Source: Acidovorax sp. 1608163
GTDB taxonomy: Bacteria; Pseudomonadota; Gammaproteobacteria; Burkholderiales; Burkholderiaceae_C
Length of the DNA: 64,000 bases
Direction: 5' to 3'
Assembly: GCF_003669015.1 (NCBI RefSeq)
Contig: NZ_CP033069.1
Location: forward strand, 499,001 to 563,000
The notes beneath the pieces are model-generated. The model had not been told where the DNA came from. It made no database searches and saw only the letters and a list, made by a program, of their open reading frames with translations. Shown here piece after piece: positions 54,042-61,920 of the stretch. The first letter of the stretch is position 1. Every line of letters starts with the position of its first letter. A program made the translations under genes and the position numbers.

Positions 54042-54926
54042 TCAGCCCGCTGGGCTCAGCAAGCGCAGCAGCAGCGGGTGCATCACCTTGCGGGCGCTGT
54101 AGATGAGGTGAAAGTGCTCCTCCACCTCTGGCGTGGTGCCCACGTGCACCAGGCCGTGGGTGGCTTTCAGGTGCTCGCCCAGGAACACGGGCGCAGGCAT
54201 CACGCCCATGCCAGTGGCGGCAAAGGTGCTCAGCAAGGCGCTGTCTTCAAACTCGCCCGCAATGCGAGGGCGGATGCGTTCGCGCTCCAACCAGTGGTCG
54301 ATGCGTGCGCGCATGGCGGCGTGGTCGGTGGGCAGCAGCACCGGCACCACCCCCAGGCTTTTGGGAAAGGCGTGGCTGGCCGCATCGGCCCACACGGCAG
54401 GGGCGTACCAGGCCACGGCGCTGGTGCTCAGCAGCTGGCTGGTGGTCTTCAGGGCGGGGTTGGGGGGCGCGGGGCGGTCGGCCAGTACGGCATCGAGCTT
54501 GTGCATGGCCAGCTCGGCCAGCAGGGGCTGGAACTCGCCCTCATGGCACAGCAGTTTCAGATGGGGCTCGTCCAGCACCGGGGTTAGCAGCCGGTGCACT
54601 GCCAGCTTGGCAATGCCGTCCGATATGCCCAGGTTCAGCCGCAGCGTGGGGCCCGTGGCGGCTTCGCGCACCCGGTGGGGCAGTTGCTCGCCCAGGGCAA
54701 AGATGTGGTCGGCCTCGTGCAGCGCGGCCACCCCGGCGTCGGTCAGCACCAGGTTGCGCCCTTCGCTGCGCAGCAGGCTCACGCCCAGCGCTTTTTCCAG
54801 CTCGCGCACCTGGGCGCTGATGGTCTGCACGGCCATGTCCAGCCGCTCTGCAGCGCGGGCAATGCCACCCTCTTTGGCCACCACCCAGAAGTAGTACAGG
54901 TGGCGGTAGTTAAAGCTTTGGCTCAT
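54042..54926 (-). CDS. nhaR: LysR-family regulator NhaR-like
   Basis: A 294-residue transcription factor. The helix-turn-helix (NYRHLYYFWVVAKEGGIARAAERLDMAVQTISAQVRELEKALG) with the FNYxHLYYFW start is characteristic of NhaR, which in E. coli responds to sodium and controls nhaA and other genes. The rest is a LysR effector domain. GAGG six bases before the ATG at 54926 sets the start. It is divergent from terC, with an inverted repeat in the gap, so control of terC is plausible. No nhaA is in the window. Confidence 0.85.
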   Translation of the reverse strand: MSQSFNYRHLYYFWVVAKEGGIARAAERLDMAVQTISAQVRELEKALGVSLLRSEGRNLVLTDAGVAALHEADHIFALGEQLPHRVREAATGPTLRLNLGISDGIAKLAVHRLLTPVLDEPHLKLLCHEGEFQPLLAELAMHKLDAVLADRPAPPNPALKTTSQLLSTSAVAWYAPAVWADAASHAFPKSLGVVPVLLPTDHAAMRARIDHWLERERIRPRIAGEFEDSALLSTFAATGMGVMPAPVFLGEHLKATHGLVHVGTTPEVEEHFHLIYSARKVMHPLLLRLLSPAG

Positions 54927-54972
54927 GGTGACCTCGGGGGCGTGGTGCGGTTGGGGCAGTCCAGTGGAGTGC

Positions 54973-54997
54973 ATTGGTTCGTAAAAACCGAACCAAT
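54973..54997. promoter_or_regulatory. Inverted repeat in the nhaR-terC promoter region
   Basis: ATTGGTTCG (54973-54981) and CGAACCAAT (54989-54997) form a perfect 9-bp inverted repeat with a 7-base spacer, 46 bases upstream of the nhaR ATG. Likely operator for NhaR or an ion-responsive factor. Binding is inference. Confidence 0.5.
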
Positions 54998-55101
54998 ACT
55001 ATCAATATGACAGGTTTTTAAAGAGTGGTTGTGTCCCTACAGTGCGGGGCTGTGTGCGGGCTTCCCGCATGGGCGGGCAAACAACTTTTTGGAGAGGACG
55101 C

Positions 55102-56088
55102 ATGGAAACAATAGGAACCTGGTGGATGTGGGCGGGTTTTGCCGTCTTTGTGGTGGTGGCCATCGGCATTGATTTGCTGGTGATGGAGCGCCAGGGGGCG
55201 CACAAGGTCACCATGGGCGAGGCGCTGCGCTGGAGCGTGCTGTGGTTCTCGCTGGCGTTTGTGTTTGTCGCCATCCTGTGGTGGTACCTGAACGGCACCC
55301 AAGGCCGCGAGGTGGCCAACACGGTATCGATGCAGTTCATCACCGGGTATCTGGTGGAAAAGAGCCTGTCCATCGACAACATCTTTGTCTTCCTGATGCT
55401 GTTCAGCTACTTTGCGGTGCCACCCCAGTACCAAAAGCGTGCGCTCATCATCGGCATCATCGGTGCCATCGTGCTGCGCACGCTGCTCATCCTGGCAGGC
55501 GCCTGGCTGCTGGCCACCTTCCATTGGCTGCTGTATGTGTTTGGTGCGTTCCTCGTCATCACCGGCGCCAAGATGTGGTTTGCTGCGGGGCAAGAGCCTG
55601 ACATCGCCACCAACCCGGTGCTCAAGTTCCTGAAAAAGCGCATCCGCATTACCGACCAGTTCGATGGCGAAAAGCTCTCCACGCTGGTCAACGGCGTCAA
55701 GCACTACACCCCGCTGTTCGTGGTGCTGGTGCTCATTGGCACCACCGACATCATCTTCGCGGTGGATAGCATCCCCGCCATCTTCGCCATCACCAGCGAC
55801 CCGTTCATCGTGCTCACGGCCAACATCTTTGCCATCCTGGGCCTGCGCGCTTTGTACTTTCTGCTGGCCGATCTGGCGAACCGCTTTCACCTGCTGGCTT
55901 ATGGCTTGGCACTGGTGCTGGTGTTCATCGGCGGCAAGATGCTGCTCATCGACCTGGTCAAGATCCCGATTGGCTACGCGCTGCTGGTCACCGCTTCGCT
56001 GATTGCGGGTTCCATCATCCTGTCGCTGCGCAGCTCGGGTGAAAGCGCGCACGGCGGCCAGCCTGCTGCTCTGCCCCCCAAGGACTGA
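55102..56088 (+). CDS. TerC-family integral membrane protein
   Basis: A 328-residue protein with about nine helices of the TerC/Alx type, implicated in Mn2+ export and tellurite or pH stress. GYLVEKSLSIDNIFVFLMLFSYF and GTTDIIFAVDSIPAIFAITSDPFIVLTANIFAILGLRALYFLL carry the conserved acidic metal-site residues. GGAGAGG lies about six bases upstream. Many TerC/Alx genes have a yybP-ykoY manganese riboswitch; I could not find its core in the 104-base leader. It probably leads a short operon with the two genes downstream. Confidence 0.88.
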   Translation: METIGTWWMWAGFAVFVVVAIGIDLLVMERQGAHKVTMGEALRWSVLWFSLAFVFVAILWWYLNGTQGREVANTVSMQFITGYLVEKSLSIDNIFVFLMLFSYFAVPPQYQKRALIIGIIGAIVLRTLLILAGAWLLATFHWLLYVFGAFLVITGAKMWFAAGQEPDIATNPVLKFLKKRIRITDQFDGEKLSTLVNGVKHYTPLFVVLVLIGTTDIIFAVDSIPAIFAITSDPFIVLTANIFAILGLRALYFLLADLANRFHLLAYGLALVLVFIGGKMLLIDLVKIPIGYALLVTASLIAGSIILSLRSSGESAHGGQPAALPPKD

Positions 56089-56100
56089 AAGGCGCACACC

Positions 56101-56262
56101 ATGGACATGCTTGAATCGGTAATGGTGTGCATGCTGGTTGCCCTGCTGATCGCCACGGTAACGGCCCGCTGGGCGGGCAGCGAGCTGCGAGACGTGGGGC
56201 TGCTGGCCACTTTGACGACGCTGTGGGGCGCAGGCACTGCGGCCGCAGTGCTGATGGGTTGA
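56101..56262 (+). CDS. Small two-helix membrane protein
   Basis: A 53-residue open frame beginning MDMLESVMVCMLVALLIATV and ending TLWGAGTAAAVLMG. Both halves are hydrophobic and joined by a short charged loop (ARWAGSELRDVG). GAAAGG lies about nine bases before the ATG, and the frame fits exactly between terC and the DUF2062 gene (12 and 7 bases). The evidence is coding context only; a named family is unknown. Confidence 0.5.
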   Translation: MDMLESVMVCMLVALLIATVTARWAGSELRDVGLLATLTTLWGAGTAAAVLMG

Positions 56263-56269
56263 GGGGCCC

Positions 56270-56821
56270 ATGATGCAAATGCTGTGCACCCTGCGCCGCT
56301 GGCTGCGTGGGCTGGAGCCACAGGTGCGGGGCCGGATAGAGGGGAGCTGGCTGGCACGCTTTCAGCCCTGGCTGGAGCAGCGGGCGATGTTCCGCTTTCA
56401 GCGCCAGCCCCTGGCGCGGGGCGTGGCGGCTGGCATGTTCTGTGGACTCATCCCCGGGCCGCTGCAGATTCCGGGCACCTTGCTGGTGTGCGCCTGGCTG
56501 CGCGGCAACATCGTGGCCGGAGGCGTGGCAACGTTCTACACCAACCCCCTCACCACCGTGCCGCTGTACGCGCTGGCCTTTTACCTGGGGGCCTTGGTCA
56601 TGCCGGGCGAGCAGCCCCTGTCTGCGTGGGGCAGCGTGGCCCCGGGTGGTGACTTCTCTGTGCAAGCGCTGGCCACCTGGATGCAGGCCTTGGGCACGCC
56701 GCTGCTGGTGGGCTTGCCCACCTTGGCGGCCCTGATGGCACTGCTGGGCTATGCCGCCGTTCAACTGCTGTGGCTGACCCCCGCGCTGCAGCGCAGGCGC
56801 CGTTGGGCACGCGGGCGCTAG
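56270..56821 (+). CDS. DUF2062 membrane protein
   Basis: A 183-residue inner-membrane protein. The block RGVAAGMFCGLIPGPLQIPGTLLVCAWLRGNIVAGGVATFYTNPLTT is the DUF2062 signature, and two or three further helices follow. Family members are widely distributed and mostly uncharacterised. GAGGGG lies a few bases before two successive ATGs (56270 and 56273). It is probably co-transcribed with terC. Confidence 0.82.
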   Translation: MMQMLCTLRRWLRGLEPQVRGRIEGSWLARFQPWLEQRAMFRFQRQPLARGVAAGMFCGLIPGPLQIPGTLLVCAWLRGNIVAGGVATFYTNPLTTVPLYALAFYLGALVMPGEQPLSAWGSVAPGGDFSVQALATWMQALGTPLLVGLPTLAALMALLGYAAVQLLWLTPALQRRRRWARGR

Positions 56822-56851
56822 CCTGCTGCTTTGTGGGCGCTGGCCCCAGCG

Positions 56852-57280
56852 TCAATGGGGTGGCAACAGACCAGCAGCCCGCAGCCGCTGGTGCTCCACC
56901 AGCGTGCAGTGGTCTTGCACCACCGCCAGCCCGGCCGCCTGGGCTTTGGCCAGCGCGGCATCGTGGCGCACGCCAATTTGCAGCCACAGCGCTTGGGCGC
57001 CAATGGCGATGGCTTCGTCGGCAATCGGGGGCACGGCGGCGCTGTCCCGGAATACATCCACCAGGTCAATGCGGTGGTGCTTTGCGGCCTCGGTCAATGA
57101 AGGCCAGCAGCGCTCGCCCAGCACTTCGTCGGCCGCAGGGCTGATGGGCACGATGCGAAACCCTTGCGCCTGCAGGTACTGCGCCACATGGTGGCTGTCG
57201 CGTTCAGGCTTGGGTGATAGGCCAACGATGGCGATGGTCTGGGTGTGCTCAAAGATGGGCAGATGGGGATCGGCTGGCAT
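56852..57280 (-). CDS. CoA-binding domain protein (YccU-like)
   Basis: A 142-residue Rossmann-fold protein of the CoA_binding_2 family. TIAIVGLSPKPERDSHHVAQYLQAQGFRIVPISP is the nucleotide-binding half, and ALWLQIGVRHDAALAKAQAAGLAVVQDHC the second half. The E. coli homologue YccU binds CoA; no reaction is known. It ends 30 bases after the DUF2062 gene and is convergent with it. Confidence 0.83.
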   Translation of the reverse strand: MPADPHLPIFEHTQTIAIVGLSPKPERDSHHVAQYLQAQGFRIVPISPAADEVLGERCWPSLTEAAKHHRIDLVDVFRDSAAVPPIADEAIAIGAQALWLQIGVRHDAALAKAQAAGLAVVQDHCTLVEHQRLRAAGLLPPH

Positions 57281-57458
57281 GCGAGGGTCCTGTCTTTGTG
57301 GCCCATTGTGGCAAAGGGGGCGGCAACCCTGCCCGCAGCGAGGTTGGGGCGCAGGCCGCACAGCCACGGAGCGGCGGGCCCTTTGCTGCATACTCCTGCG
57401 CGGGCGGCGGGCCGGACACGATCTGCGCGCTGCCCCTATCCTGAGGAGTACCTTTCCA

Positions 57459-58601
57459 ATGAAAAAACAAGCTATGAAAAAACAAGCCCTCGTGCTGGCG
57501 CTGGCCGCCTGCGGTCTGACTGCCGCCTTCTCCGTGTCTGCCCAAGAGCGGGTGCGCATCGGCTTCATGAGCCCCGTGACTGGCCCCCAGGCCGCCAACG
57601 GCATCGACAACCGTGACGGCGCTTTGCTCGCCCTCAAGGAAATCAATGCCAAGGGCATCAAGGTGGGCGGCAAGGCCGTGCAGTTCGAGCTGGACATCAA
57701 CGACGACGGGGCCGACCCCAAGCAAGGCGTGCAAGTCGCCCAGCGGCTGTCTGACCAGAAGGTGAAGTTCGTCCTGGGCCCCTACAACTCGGGCGTCACC
57801 ATGCCCGCGTCCCGCGTGCTGGCCGACGCTGGCATGGGTGTCTTCACCGTGGCGTCCAACCCCAAGGTGACGGAGCAGGGCTATGCCACGCTGTTCCGCA
57901 TTGGGGCCAGCGACAACCAGCTGGGTGCCAAGATGGCCACCTACGCGGCGCAAGACCTGAAGATCAAGACCGTGGCCGTGATTGACGACCGCACGGCCTA
58001 CGGCCAGGGCGTGGCGCGCGAATTCACCGAACAGGCCAAGCGCCTGGGCCTGAAGATCGTCGCCAACGAGTTCACCACCGACAAAGCCACCGACTTCAGC
58101 GCCATCCTGACCAACATCCGCGCCGCCAAGGCCGATGCCGTGTTCTACGGCGGCTACTCGCCCCAAGGCGGCCCGCTGCTCAAGCAAATGCGCGCGCTGG
58201 GCATTACGGCGGCCCTGCTGGGCGGCGACGGCATCTGCTCGTCAGAGACCGCCATGCTGTCGCAGGTCACAGGCGACCTCAACACCTTCTGCACCCAGGG
58301 CGGCTCCATGCTGGACCGCAGCGACAAGGGCCAGAAGTTTGCCGCCACCTACCGTGCTGAATACAAGCGCGACCCGCTGACCTACGCCGCCGCGTTCTAC
58401 GACGGCATGCACCTCATCGCCGCTGCCGTGGAAGCCACGCAGTCGCTGGACGTCAAGAAGGTGACCGAGCACATCGCCGCTGGCAAGTACATGGGAGTGA
58501 CGGGCGAGTTTGCCTACGACGCCAAGCACGACCTGCGCTCCTCGGCCGTGACGGTGTTCACGTTCAAGGGCAAGGACGTGGTGGCGCTCAAGAGCTTGTA
58601 A
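57459..58601 (+). CDS. Branched-chain amino acid-type ABC binding protein
   Basis: A 380-residue exported protein of the LivJ/LivK class. The signal peptide ends FSVSAQERV; the mature part opens VRIGFMSPVTGPQAANGIDNRDGA and contains GPYNSGVTMPASRVLADAG and GGYSPQGGPLLKQMRALG. The first 15 bases of the gene are duplicated (ATGAAAAAACAAGC twice, at 57459 and 57474), giving two possible starts; AGGAG lies 11 bases before the first. A terminator follows. No permease or ATPase genes are adjacent, so this is a second orphan binding protein of this class. Confidence 0.88.
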   Translation: MKKQAMKKQALVLALAACGLTAAFSVSAQERVRIGFMSPVTGPQAANGIDNRDGALLALKEINAKGIKVGGKAVQFELDINDDGADPKQGVQVAQRLSDQKVKFVLGPYNSGVTMPASRVLADAGMGVFTVASNPKVTEQGYATLFRIGASDNQLGAKMATYAAQDLKIKTVAVIDDRTAYGQGVAREFTEQAKRLGLKIVANEFTTDKATDFSAILTNIRAAKADAVFYGGYSPQGGPLLKQMRALGITAALLGGDGICSSETAMLSQVTGDLNTFCTQGGSMLDRSDKGQKFAATYRAEYKRDPLTYAAAFYDGMHLIAAAVEATQSLDVKKVTEHIAAGKYMGVTGEFAYDAKHDLRSSAVTVFTFKGKDVVALKSL

Positions 58602-58604
58602 GCA

Positions 58605-58638
58605 AAAAGCCCGGTCTCCGCTGCGTGACCGGGCTTTT
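58605..58638 (+). terminator. Rho-independent terminator after the binding protein gene
   Basis: AAAAGCCCGGTC (58605-58616) pairs with GACCGGGCTTTT (58627-58638), a perfect 12-bp stem with A/T runs on both sides, so it may act in both directions. Confidence 0.85.
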
Positions 58639-58679
58639 CACCGCAGCACCTCAACATGCAGTGCTGCGGTATCAGCAGG

Positions 58680-59363
58680 TCAGGGCGCTGACCTGCGCAA
58701 TCGCTTTTCGGTGCGGATGCGCCAGATAACGGCGAGCAGGCATCCCATGACGGCAAGGCCGAATCCCGCAGCCCACACAGTGAGTTTGTGGGCCTGCGGC
58801 GCTGTCCAATAGCCTCCCACCAGCAGCAACATCAAGAGGATCCCGAAGACTTGAGATTTTCGGCGTGAGGAGTCCGCGCTGGTCACCGACACAAAATGAC
58901 CAGCGCCGTGGCCTGTGGCCAGCACGGGCGGGCGTGCTGCGATAAAAAACAGGGTCACCAATGTCAGTGGTACGAGGGTGGTGGACGCGGCGCCCCAATG
59001 CATTTTGAGCCAATCACTGAGCGCTTGCGGAGTGGTACCAGAGAGGGCACCAGCTAAACCCAGCGCAATGCCCTGCAACGCTTCTGAAAGCTGCGCGGGT
59101 TCTTGCACCCGTTTCCACTCTAGCTCCACAGCGCACAACGGGCACACGGTTTTGGTGCTTTGCGGCACATACCAACGTGCATTGGCGGGACGCAGCGCGT
59201 TGGTCCATCGCTCAAAGCTGCCGTCACATGCAGGACATTTGTAGCGGCTTACACGATCCACATATCCTGAGCTTGTCCGGATTGGATAAGAAAGCTCTAC
59301 GTTGCATGATTTGCAAATTTCATGGGCATGCGCCAGCGGGCGGTGGCATTGTTCACAGTGCAT
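58680..59363 (-). CDS. Zinc-ribbon membrane protein
   Basis: A 227-residue protein. The N-terminal third has four Cys pairs (CEQC, CKSC, CPAC, CPLC) of a double zinc ribbon. Two or three membrane helices follow (ALQGIALGLAGALSG, TLVPLTLVTLFFIAARPP, KSQVFGILLMLLLVGGYW and VWAAGFGLAVMGCLLAVIW). I do not recognise the family. The gene is less GC-rich than its neighbours. It is convergent with the binding protein gene and shares its terminator. Confidence 0.65.
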   Translation of the reverse strand: MHCEQCHRPLAHAHEICKSCNVELSYPIRTSSGYVDRVSRYKCPACDGSFERWTNALRPANARWYVPQSTKTVCPLCAVELEWKRVQEPAQLSEALQGIALGLAGALSGTTPQALSDWLKMHWGAASTTLVPLTLVTLFFIAARPPVLATGHGAGHFVSVTSADSSRRKSQVFGILLMLLLVGGYWTAPQAHKLTVWAAGFGLAVMGCLLAVIWRIRTEKRLRRSAP

Positions 59364-59424
59364 CGCTGCATCTTAGTGAGCCAGAAATGAGGGCGCCACC
59401 ACTGGGTAGCCGCCTGTCGTTGGC

Positions 59425-61674
59425 CTATAACTGGGCGATAGTGCTGCGCACCTCGTCCACGCTCAGCACTTCGGTCAGTACCACCGGCGGCTTGCCCGGC
59501 CGGTAGAACACGTACACCGGCACCCCATTGCGCCCCAGTTGCGCCAGGGCGGTGGTGATGCGCGGGTCGCGGCGCGTCCAGTCGGCGCGCAGCAGGGCGA
59601 CGTTTTTGGTTTGCAGGTCGGCCAGCACCTCGGCGTTGGCGAGGGTGGTTTTCTTGTTGTACTGGCAGGTCACGCACCAGGCGGCGGTGAAGTCCACGAA
59701 CACGGGGCGGCCGCTGGCCACCAGTTGCTCGGCGGCGCCTGGGGTCCAGGGCTGCCAGCTTTGAGTGGTGGTGGCCGTGGTGGCGGTGCTGCTGGCAGGT
59801 GCTTCCGCAACGTCTGCCATGCGCGTGACGTGGGGGCCAAAGGCCCACAGCAGCAGGGCCATGGCCACGGTGGCCACGCTGCCCAGCCAGCGCCGTGCGC
59901 GGCCTTGCAGGGCCAGTGACCAGGCCAGCAGGCCCAGGCCCACCAGCAAGATCAGCAGGGCGGCTGCGCCGTCGATGCCGCTTTGTTGCCCCAGCACCCA
60001 CACCAGCCACACCACGGTGGCGAACATGGGGAAGGCCATGAAGCGGCGGAAGGTGTCCATCCACGCGCCGGGGCGGGGCAGGGCGCGGGCTACGGCGGGC
60101 CACAGGCTGGCGGCCAGATAAGGCAGCGCCAGGCCCAGGCCCAGGGCGGTAAAAACTGCGAGGGCTTGCGCCGCTGGCAGCGTGGCTGTGAGGCCCATGG
60201 ACGCGCCCATGAACGGCGCCGTACAGGGCGATGCCACGGCCACGGCCAGCACGCCGGTGAGGAAGCTGTCGGCCACCGGGTGGCGTGCCTGCAGGCTGGC
60301 GACAGAGGAGGGCAGCATGTTCCCGAACTCAAACACGCCCGCGAGGTTCAGCCCGATGAGGGTGAACAGCCCGGCCAGTGCGGCCACCACGGCGGGCGAC
60401 TGCAGCTGAAAGCCCCAGCCCACGGCCTCGCCTGCAGCCCGCAGGCCTAGCATGACGGCGCCTAGCGCGAGGAACGACAGCACCACGCCTGCGGTGTAGG
60501 CCAGGCCGCTCACGCGGTGGGCGCGCCGGTCTTGTGCGTGGCGGGTGAAGCCCACCACCTTGATCGCCAGCACCGGAAACACGCAGGGCATGAGGTTGAG
60601 GATGAGCCCGCCCAGCAAGGCGCCCAGCAGTGCGGCGGTGAGCGTGAGGCTGGAGGCCCCCGAAGGCGCCAAGGGGCCGCCACTGCCGCCATTGCCCGAT
60701 GCGATCGCCGCATTGGCTTGCAGGGCGGCCTCTAGCGCGGGCGATACCGCGGCCTTGGTGGCTGCCGCAGGCCAGGTGCCCAGCACCTGCAGCTCGGCCC
60801 GGTAGCCGGGGCGGTGTGTGGCGCCTTGCACGCGCTCGGCCAGCACCACGGGCAGCAGGGTGGGGCTGCCGCTGCGCTGCTCGGCCAGGGGGATGCGTGC
60901 GGTCCATACCGCGCCGTCCCACTGCTGGGTGCCGGGGGCAGCGTTGTGCAGCACTTCAGGCGTCTCGGGGTACAGGTCCAGCGTTTTGCCGTGCAGCGCG
61001 GCGGGCAGGCCTTGCACCCGCACTTGCAGGCTGTCGCCGTCCACACGGGCCTGGCGGGCGTCGCTCGCCGTGGCGCTGGGCAGTGCCTGGGGTTGCGCCT
61101 TGAGGGCGGCGTCAAAGGCGGCGCCGTTCAGCGCGGTGGTGCTACGGATGGGGAGCTGCAGGGTGAACTGGCCCTCTTCGGGAATGCACTCTTTGCGGCA
61201 CACCAGCCACGAGGCTTTGAGCTGCACGGTGATGTCTTTGGCCAGCGGGCCGGGGGCAAAGGTGCTGGGCACCGTGACGGGCACGGGCAGCAGCACGGTG
61301 CCTTCGTAGCCGTAGTTGGCCAGGGTGCCGATGGCAATCTTGTGGGGCACGGGCCAGGCGATGTCGCCCGCATCCAGCCCCGCGGGCAGCTGCCAGGTCA
61401 GCTCGGTGGGCAGGCCCGAGTCGCCGGGGTTCTTCCAGTAGGTGTGCCAGTCGGGCTGGTGGGTGATTTGCAGGCCCAGCCACAGCGGCTGGCCGGGGGT
61501 GACGCCCTGCGGCGCGTGGGCGATCAGCTCGGCCTGCACATGGGGCGTGGTGACGGTGCTGCTGCCCGGGGTGGCAGTTTTTGGGCCAAATTGGGCGCTA
61601 GCGCTTATCCCTAAAGCGCTGGCAGCTATAAAAAAGAGAGTGGCTGCGAGGCTATGGAACAGGCGTGAAGGCAT
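59425..61674 (-). CDS. Protein-disulfide reductase DsbD/ScsB-like
   Basis: A 749-residue membrane protein that moves reducing equivalents from cytoplasmic thioredoxin to periplasmic proteins. Order: signal peptide (residues 1-27), a periplasmic N-terminal domain with the CRKEC disulfide site, a CcdA-like membrane domain with MPCVFPVLAIK and ASPCTAPFMGAS cysteines in paired helices, and a C-terminal thioredoxin domain with AWCVTCQYNKKT. The CxxxC site in the first domain and the architecture are nearer to ScsB than to classical DsbD. A dispersed AGCGCT repeat encodes most of the signal peptide. The ATG at 61674 begins MPSRLFHSLAATLFF. Confidence 0.88.
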   Translation of the reverse strand: MPSRLFHSLAATLFFIAASALGISASAQFGPKTATPGSSTVTTPHVQAELIAHAPQGVTPGQPLWLGLQITHQPDWHTYWKNPGDSGLPTELTWQLPAGLDAGDIAWPVPHKIAIGTLANYGYEGTVLLPVPVTVPSTFAPGPLAKDITVQLKASWLVCRKECIPEEGQFTLQLPIRSTTALNGAAFDAALKAQPQALPSATASDARQARVDGDSLQVRVQGLPAALHGKTLDLYPETPEVLHNAAPGTQQWDGAVWTARIPLAEQRSGSPTLLPVVLAERVQGATHRPGYRAELQVLGTWPAAATKAAVSPALEAALQANAAIASGNGGSGGPLAPSGASSLTLTAALLGALLGGLILNLMPCVFPVLAIKVVGFTRHAQDRRAHRVSGLAYTAGVVLSFLALGAVMLGLRAAGEAVGWGFQLQSPAVVAALAGLFTLIGLNLAGVFEFGNMLPSSVASLQARHPVADSFLTGVLAVAVASPCTAPFMGASMGLTATLPAAQALAVFTALGLGLALPYLAASLWPAVARALPRPGAWMDTFRRFMAFPMFATVVWLVWVLGQQSGIDGAAALLILLVGLGLLAWSLALQGRARRWLGSVATVAMALLLWAFGPHVTRMADVAEAPASSTATTATTTQSWQPWTPGAAEQLVASGRPVFVDFTAAWCVTCQYNKKTTLANAEVLADLQTKNVALLRADWTRRDPRITTALAQLGRNGVPVYVFYRPGKPPVVLTEVLSVDEVRSTIAQL
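61583..61637 (+). repeat. Dispersed AGCGCT palindromic repeat, copy 10, inside a coding region
   Basis: Reads GGCGCTAGCGCTTATCCCTA then AAGCGCTGGCAGCTATAAAA. On the opposite strand it encodes LFFIAASALGISASAQFG, the hydrophobic core and cleavage site of the DsbD-like protein's signal peptide. Confidence 0.85.
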
Positions 61675-61818
61675 GGTGCAGTGTGGGAGCGGGCGGGGGC
61701 GGGTTTGGTTCCGGCACCGTCATGGTTTGGATGCGCTTTTGATGCTTTTAGGCGCCATTGTGCGTTGAGCCATGCGCCTCCTTGGAAACTGGCGCGGCGC
61801 CAGTACCAGTGCCCCCGC

Positions 61819-61916
61819 GCAAGGGCCTACGCCGGCCGCACCGCCCCGCCGCGCCGGGGGCGTCCCCCTCCCGCGCAGCGAAAGAGGGGGAAGGCGCCGC
61901 AGGCGACTCAGGGGAG
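61819..61916. repeat. GC-rich inverted repeat, copy 2 (also at 33725-33823)
   Basis: Begins GCAAGGGCC and contains CGTCCCCCTCCC then GCGCAGCGAAAGAGGGGGAA and GGCGCCGCAGGCGACTCAGG. It lies just after the stop of the DUF748 gene, as copy 1 lies after pldA. Confidence 0.75.
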
Positions 61917-61920
61917 CTTC

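Noticed and set aside
54998..55101. yybP-ykoY manganese riboswitch upstream of terC
   Set aside because: The leader has only short GC hairpins; I could not find the conserved core loops.
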